From: JAFAXD01 sp051985675
GTDB lineage: Bacteria; Pseudomonadota; Alphaproteobacteria; Rhizobiales; Xanthobacteraceae
DNA length: 64,000 nucleotides
NCBI GenBank assembly: GCA_051985675.1
Contig: JBPYFJ010000044.1
Location: 52,836-116,835 of the forward strand
Direction of reading: 5' to 3'
Positions 62,501 through 64,000 of this stretch are shown one piece after another. A program made the translations under genes and the position numbers. Under the pieces are notes generated by a model that saw only the letters and a program-made list of their open reading frames with translations, had not been told where the DNA came from and ran no database searches. Within the stretch, counting starts at the first letter, position 1, and every line of letters begins with the position of its first letter.

Positions 62501-63309
62501 GCGACCATACGCATTTGGCCGAAAAGCGCGAGGACGAGAAGATTCGCTACCGCGATCTGGTGGCGCAGCCGCGGAAGATCATTTCCTCGCCCACTTGGTC
62601 GGGCATCGAGAGCGAGCACGTCAGCTACACAGCCGGATACACCAACGTCCACGAGCTTGTTCCCTGGCGGACACTGACGGGCCGGCAGCAGTTCTATCAG
62701 GATCACCGCTGGTTCCGAGACTTCGGCGAAACTTTCGCCGTTTATCGACCGCCGATCGATACACGGACGGTCGCCGACATGCTCGGGAAGCACAGCAACG
62801 GCCAGCCCGAAGTGGTGCTGAACTTCATTACGCCACATCAGAAATGGGGCATTCACTCCACCTACACCGACAATCTTCTGATGCTGACGCTGTCGCGCGG
62901 CGGACCAATCGTATGGATTTCCGAGATCGACGCAAAGAAGGCCGGAATTGTCGATAACGACTGGATTGAGCTCTACAACATGAATGGCGCGCTCGCGGTG
63001 CGAGCCGTCGTGAGCCAGCGTGTGCAGGAAGGCATGTGCCTCATGTATCACGCGCAAGAGAAGATTGTGAATGTGCCAGGCTCTCAGATCACCGGCCAGC
63101 GTGGCGGCATCCACAATTCCGTAACCCGCACGGTGCTCAAGCCGACGCATATGGTCGGCGGCTACGCTCAGTTGTCCTACGGATTCAACTACTACGGTAC
63201 GGTGGGTTCGAACCGCGACGAATTCGTCATCATGCGCAAGTTGACCAAGGTCGAATGGCTCGATCATTCCAACCCGGTCGACAAGGCTGTTGTGGAGGCC
63301 GCATCATGA
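59557..63309 (+). CDS. narG: Respiratory nitrate reductase alpha subunit NarG
   Basis: A 1250-residue membrane-bound-type nitrate reductase catalytic subunit on the cytoplasmic face. The FS0 [4Fe-4S] ligands are His50, Cys54, Cys58 and Cys93 (HGVNCTGGCSW, EPRGCSRG), offset by one from E. coli NarG. Asp242 in ADWYNSSYIIAWG is the likely molybdenum ligand. There is no Tat signal. It reduces nitrate to nitrite with quinol electrons. GAGGAAGAG precedes the ATG. Confidence 0.97.
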   Translation: MSHFLERLTYLARRREPFADGLGELRAEDRMWEEGYRQRWQHDKIVRSTHGVNCTGGCSWKIYVKSGVVTWETQQTDYPRTRPGMPNHEPRGCSRGASYSWYLYSASRIKYPMVRSRLVKAWREARKTMAPVEAWAAIVGDPETAKSYKTMRGRGGFVRSNWDEVSEIIAAANVHTIKTFGPDRVVGFSPIPAMSMVSYASGARYLSLIGGTLLSFYDWYCDLPPSSPQTWGEQTDVPESADWYNSSYIIAWGSNVPQTRTPDAHFFVEARYNGTKIVAVTPDYAEVAKLSDLWLHPKQGTDAALAMAMGHVILREFFLERTVPYFQDYCRRYTDMPMLVRLRRDGDRYVPDRYVRQSDLPAAKSGRADWKTVAVNESNGNLVIPQGSIGYRWPAEGEAKGRWNLEAKDGETGADLTLALSLIASRDEVVPVAFPYFGGRPHERFTANDQGGDVLVRNVPARRVALAEGDALVATVFDLLCANYGLDRGLGGACAKSYDDNVPYTPTWQATITGVPAERAITVAREFAHNAEKTQGRSMVIIGAGMNHWYHQDMNYRSVINFLMMCGTIGISGGGWAHYVGQEKLRPQTGWTMLAFALDWARPPRHMNGTSFFYAHSDQWRYEKLGVEELLSPLADAAPYRCSMIDLNVRAERMGWLPSAPQLAVNPLALAGEAERAHLPVKDYVVAGLKQGRIRMACEDPDEPRNFPRNLFIWRSNLFGSSGKGHEYFLHHFLGTRHGLQGKDLGETGGRKPTEVTWRDPAPEGKLDLVVTLDFRMSTSCLYSDIVLPTATWYEKNDLNTTDMHPFIHPLSTAVDPVWESRSDWEIYKTIARRFAELAPGHLGLERDVVLTPILHDTPAELAQSNVRDWKRGECDLIPGVTGPQITVVERDYPNTYRRFTALGPLADKLGNGGKGITWNTEDEVRGLAELNYKVDDGGPTHGRPRIESDIDAAEVILYLAPETNGEVAVKAWKALGQATGRDHTHLAEKREDEKIRYRDLVAQPRKIISSPTWSGIESEHVSYTAGYTNVHELVPWRTLTGRQQFYQDHRWFRDFGETFAVYRPPIDTRTVADMLGKHSNGQPEVVLNFITPHQKWGIHSTYTDNLLMLTLSRGGPIVWISEIDAKKAGIVDNDWIELYNMNGALAVRAVVSQRVQEGMCLMYHAQEKIVNVPGSQITGQRGGIHNSVTRTVLKPTHMVGGYAQLSYGFNYYGTVGSNRDEFVIMRKLTKVEWLDHSNPVDKAVVEAAS

Positions 63310-64000
63310 AACTCCGCGCTCAGATCGCAATGGTGCTCAATCTCGACAAATGTATCGGGTGTCACACCTGTTCGGTGACATGCAAGAACGTCTGGACCTC
63401 GCGCCTAGGCATGGAATACGCGTGGTTCAATAACGTCGAGACCAAGCCCGGCATCGGCTATCCGAAAGATTGGGAGAACCAGGAGCGCTGGCAAGGCGGC
63501 TGGAAACGCAAGAAGAACGGCAAGATAGTTCCCAAGCAGGGCGGTCGCTGGGCGATTCTGGCGAACATCTTTGCCAATCCCAATCTTCCCGAGATCGACG
63601 ATTACTACGAGCCCTTCACCTTCGACTATGAGCACTTGCACATCGCCCCCGAATTGCCGACGACGCCGGTGGCGCGGCCGTTGTCGCTCGTCAGCGGCCG
63701 GCCGATGGACAAAATCGAATGGGGTCCGAACTGGGAGGAAATCCTTGGCGGCGAGTTCGACAAGCGCTCGCAGGATTACAACTTCGAGGCGGTGCAGAAG
63801 GATATCTACGGGCAGTTCGAAAATAGCTTCATGATGTACCTGCCGCGTCTGTGCGAGCACTGTTTGAACCCAAGCTGCGTCGCCTCCTGTCCGTCAGGTT
63901 CGATCTACAAACGCGAAGAGGATGGCATTGTCCTTATCGACCAGGACAAGTGCCGCGGCTGGCGCATGTGCGTGTCGGGGTGCCCGTACAAGAAGATCTA
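63306..64000 (+). CDS. narH: Respiratory nitrate reductase beta subunit NarH, truncated by the window edge
   Basis: The first 231 codons of the iron-sulfur subunit. Cysteine motifs CIGCHTCSVTCKNVW, CEHCLNPSCVASCPSG and CRGWRMCVSGCPYKK are visible; the Trp in the last is the mark of the [3Fe-4S] cluster site in NarH. It relays electrons from NarI to NarG. The ATG overlaps the narG stop (ATGA). narJ and narI are expected beyond the edge. Confidence 0.97.
   Translation, partial: MKLRAQIAMVLNLDKCIGCHTCSVTCKNVWTSRLGMEYAWFNNVETKPGIGYPKDWENQERWQGGWKRKKNGKIVPKQGGRWAILANIFANPNLPEIDDYYEPFTFDYEHLHIAPELPTTPVARPLSLVSGRPMDKIEWGPNWEEILGGEFDKRSQDYNFEAVQKDIYGQFENSFMMYLPRLCEHCLNPSCVASCPSGSIYKREEDGIVLIDQDKCRGWRMCVSGCPYKKI

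Overview
The window is GC-rich, densely packed alphaproteobacterial chromosome, most consistent with the Hyphomicrobiales (Bradyrhizobium / Rhodopseudomonas / Xanthobacteraceae-like). The reasons are a FixL-FixJ-FixK oxygen cascade next to a complete ccoNOQP-GHIS cluster, REP-type palindromes, many tight ATGA/TGATG overlaps, and PstS, DctA, DUF6455 and TackOD1 genes typical of that order. There are no rRNA or tRNA genes, transposases, phage genes or CRISPR arrays. The genus is an inference.

Bases 1-12,100: a truncated membrane protein gene; a Dcp-like M3 peptidase followed by a gamma-glutamyltransferase; a three-gene envelope polysaccharide operon (TackOD1 zinc-ribbon protein with a degenerate GGDEF-like tail, GT2 synthase, HlyD-like protein); PstS; a beta-hydroxyacid dehydrogenase; and a cobalt-type nitrile hydratase operon (alpha, beta, accessory). 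A broken copy of the accessory gene lies downstream of pstS. A double REP element lies upstream of the nitrile hydratase genes.

Bases 12,100-22,400: a zinc uptake ABC operon with a convincing Zur box and a histidine-rich leader protein; a GNAT acetyltransferase; an ABC binding protein and permease without an ATPase; and a 2-oxoacid dehydrogenase operon (E1 alpha, E1 beta, aldehyde dehydrogenase, E2) without E3.

Bases 22,400-37,400: housekeeping and accessory genes, including an AprI-like inhibitor, an ArsR/SRPBCC pair, a tandem TfoX-like protein, a MarR regulator divergent from an ICMT-like protein with two palindromic operators, RadC, Map, DctA, SfsA, nitronate monooxygenase, a PEP mutase-family enzyme, an aminotransferase, an EamA transporter, two CTAG-bounded bulged palindromes and a PfkB kinase.

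Bases 37,400-39,900: a structured intergenic element, then a fluoride riboswitch with an intrinsic terminator controlling crcB, two tandem DUF190 genes and a P-loop kinase-like gene.

Bases 39,800-64,000: a microaerobic/anaerobic respiration island. It holds a cyclic-nucleotide-gated-type K+ channel, ccoS-fixI-fixH-ccoG-ccoPQON, fixL, fixJ, a LigAB-type extradiol dioxygenase, a small membrane protein, a monoheme cytochrome, fixK, CBS-BON and universal stress proteins, a DUF6455 protein, a fused NarK1-NarK2 transporter, narG and the start of narH. Two perfect TTGAT-N4-ATCAA boxes and one site matching the TTGA-N6-GCAA form lie at promoters here. The simplest reading is FixL senses oxygen, FixJ activates fixK, and FixK drives the high-affinity oxidase and accessory genes, with nitrate respiration alongside. 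The most unusual items are the TackOD1/GT2/HlyD operon, the paired bulged palindromes, the nitrile hydratase gene relic, and ligAB sharing an intergenic region with a FixK box.
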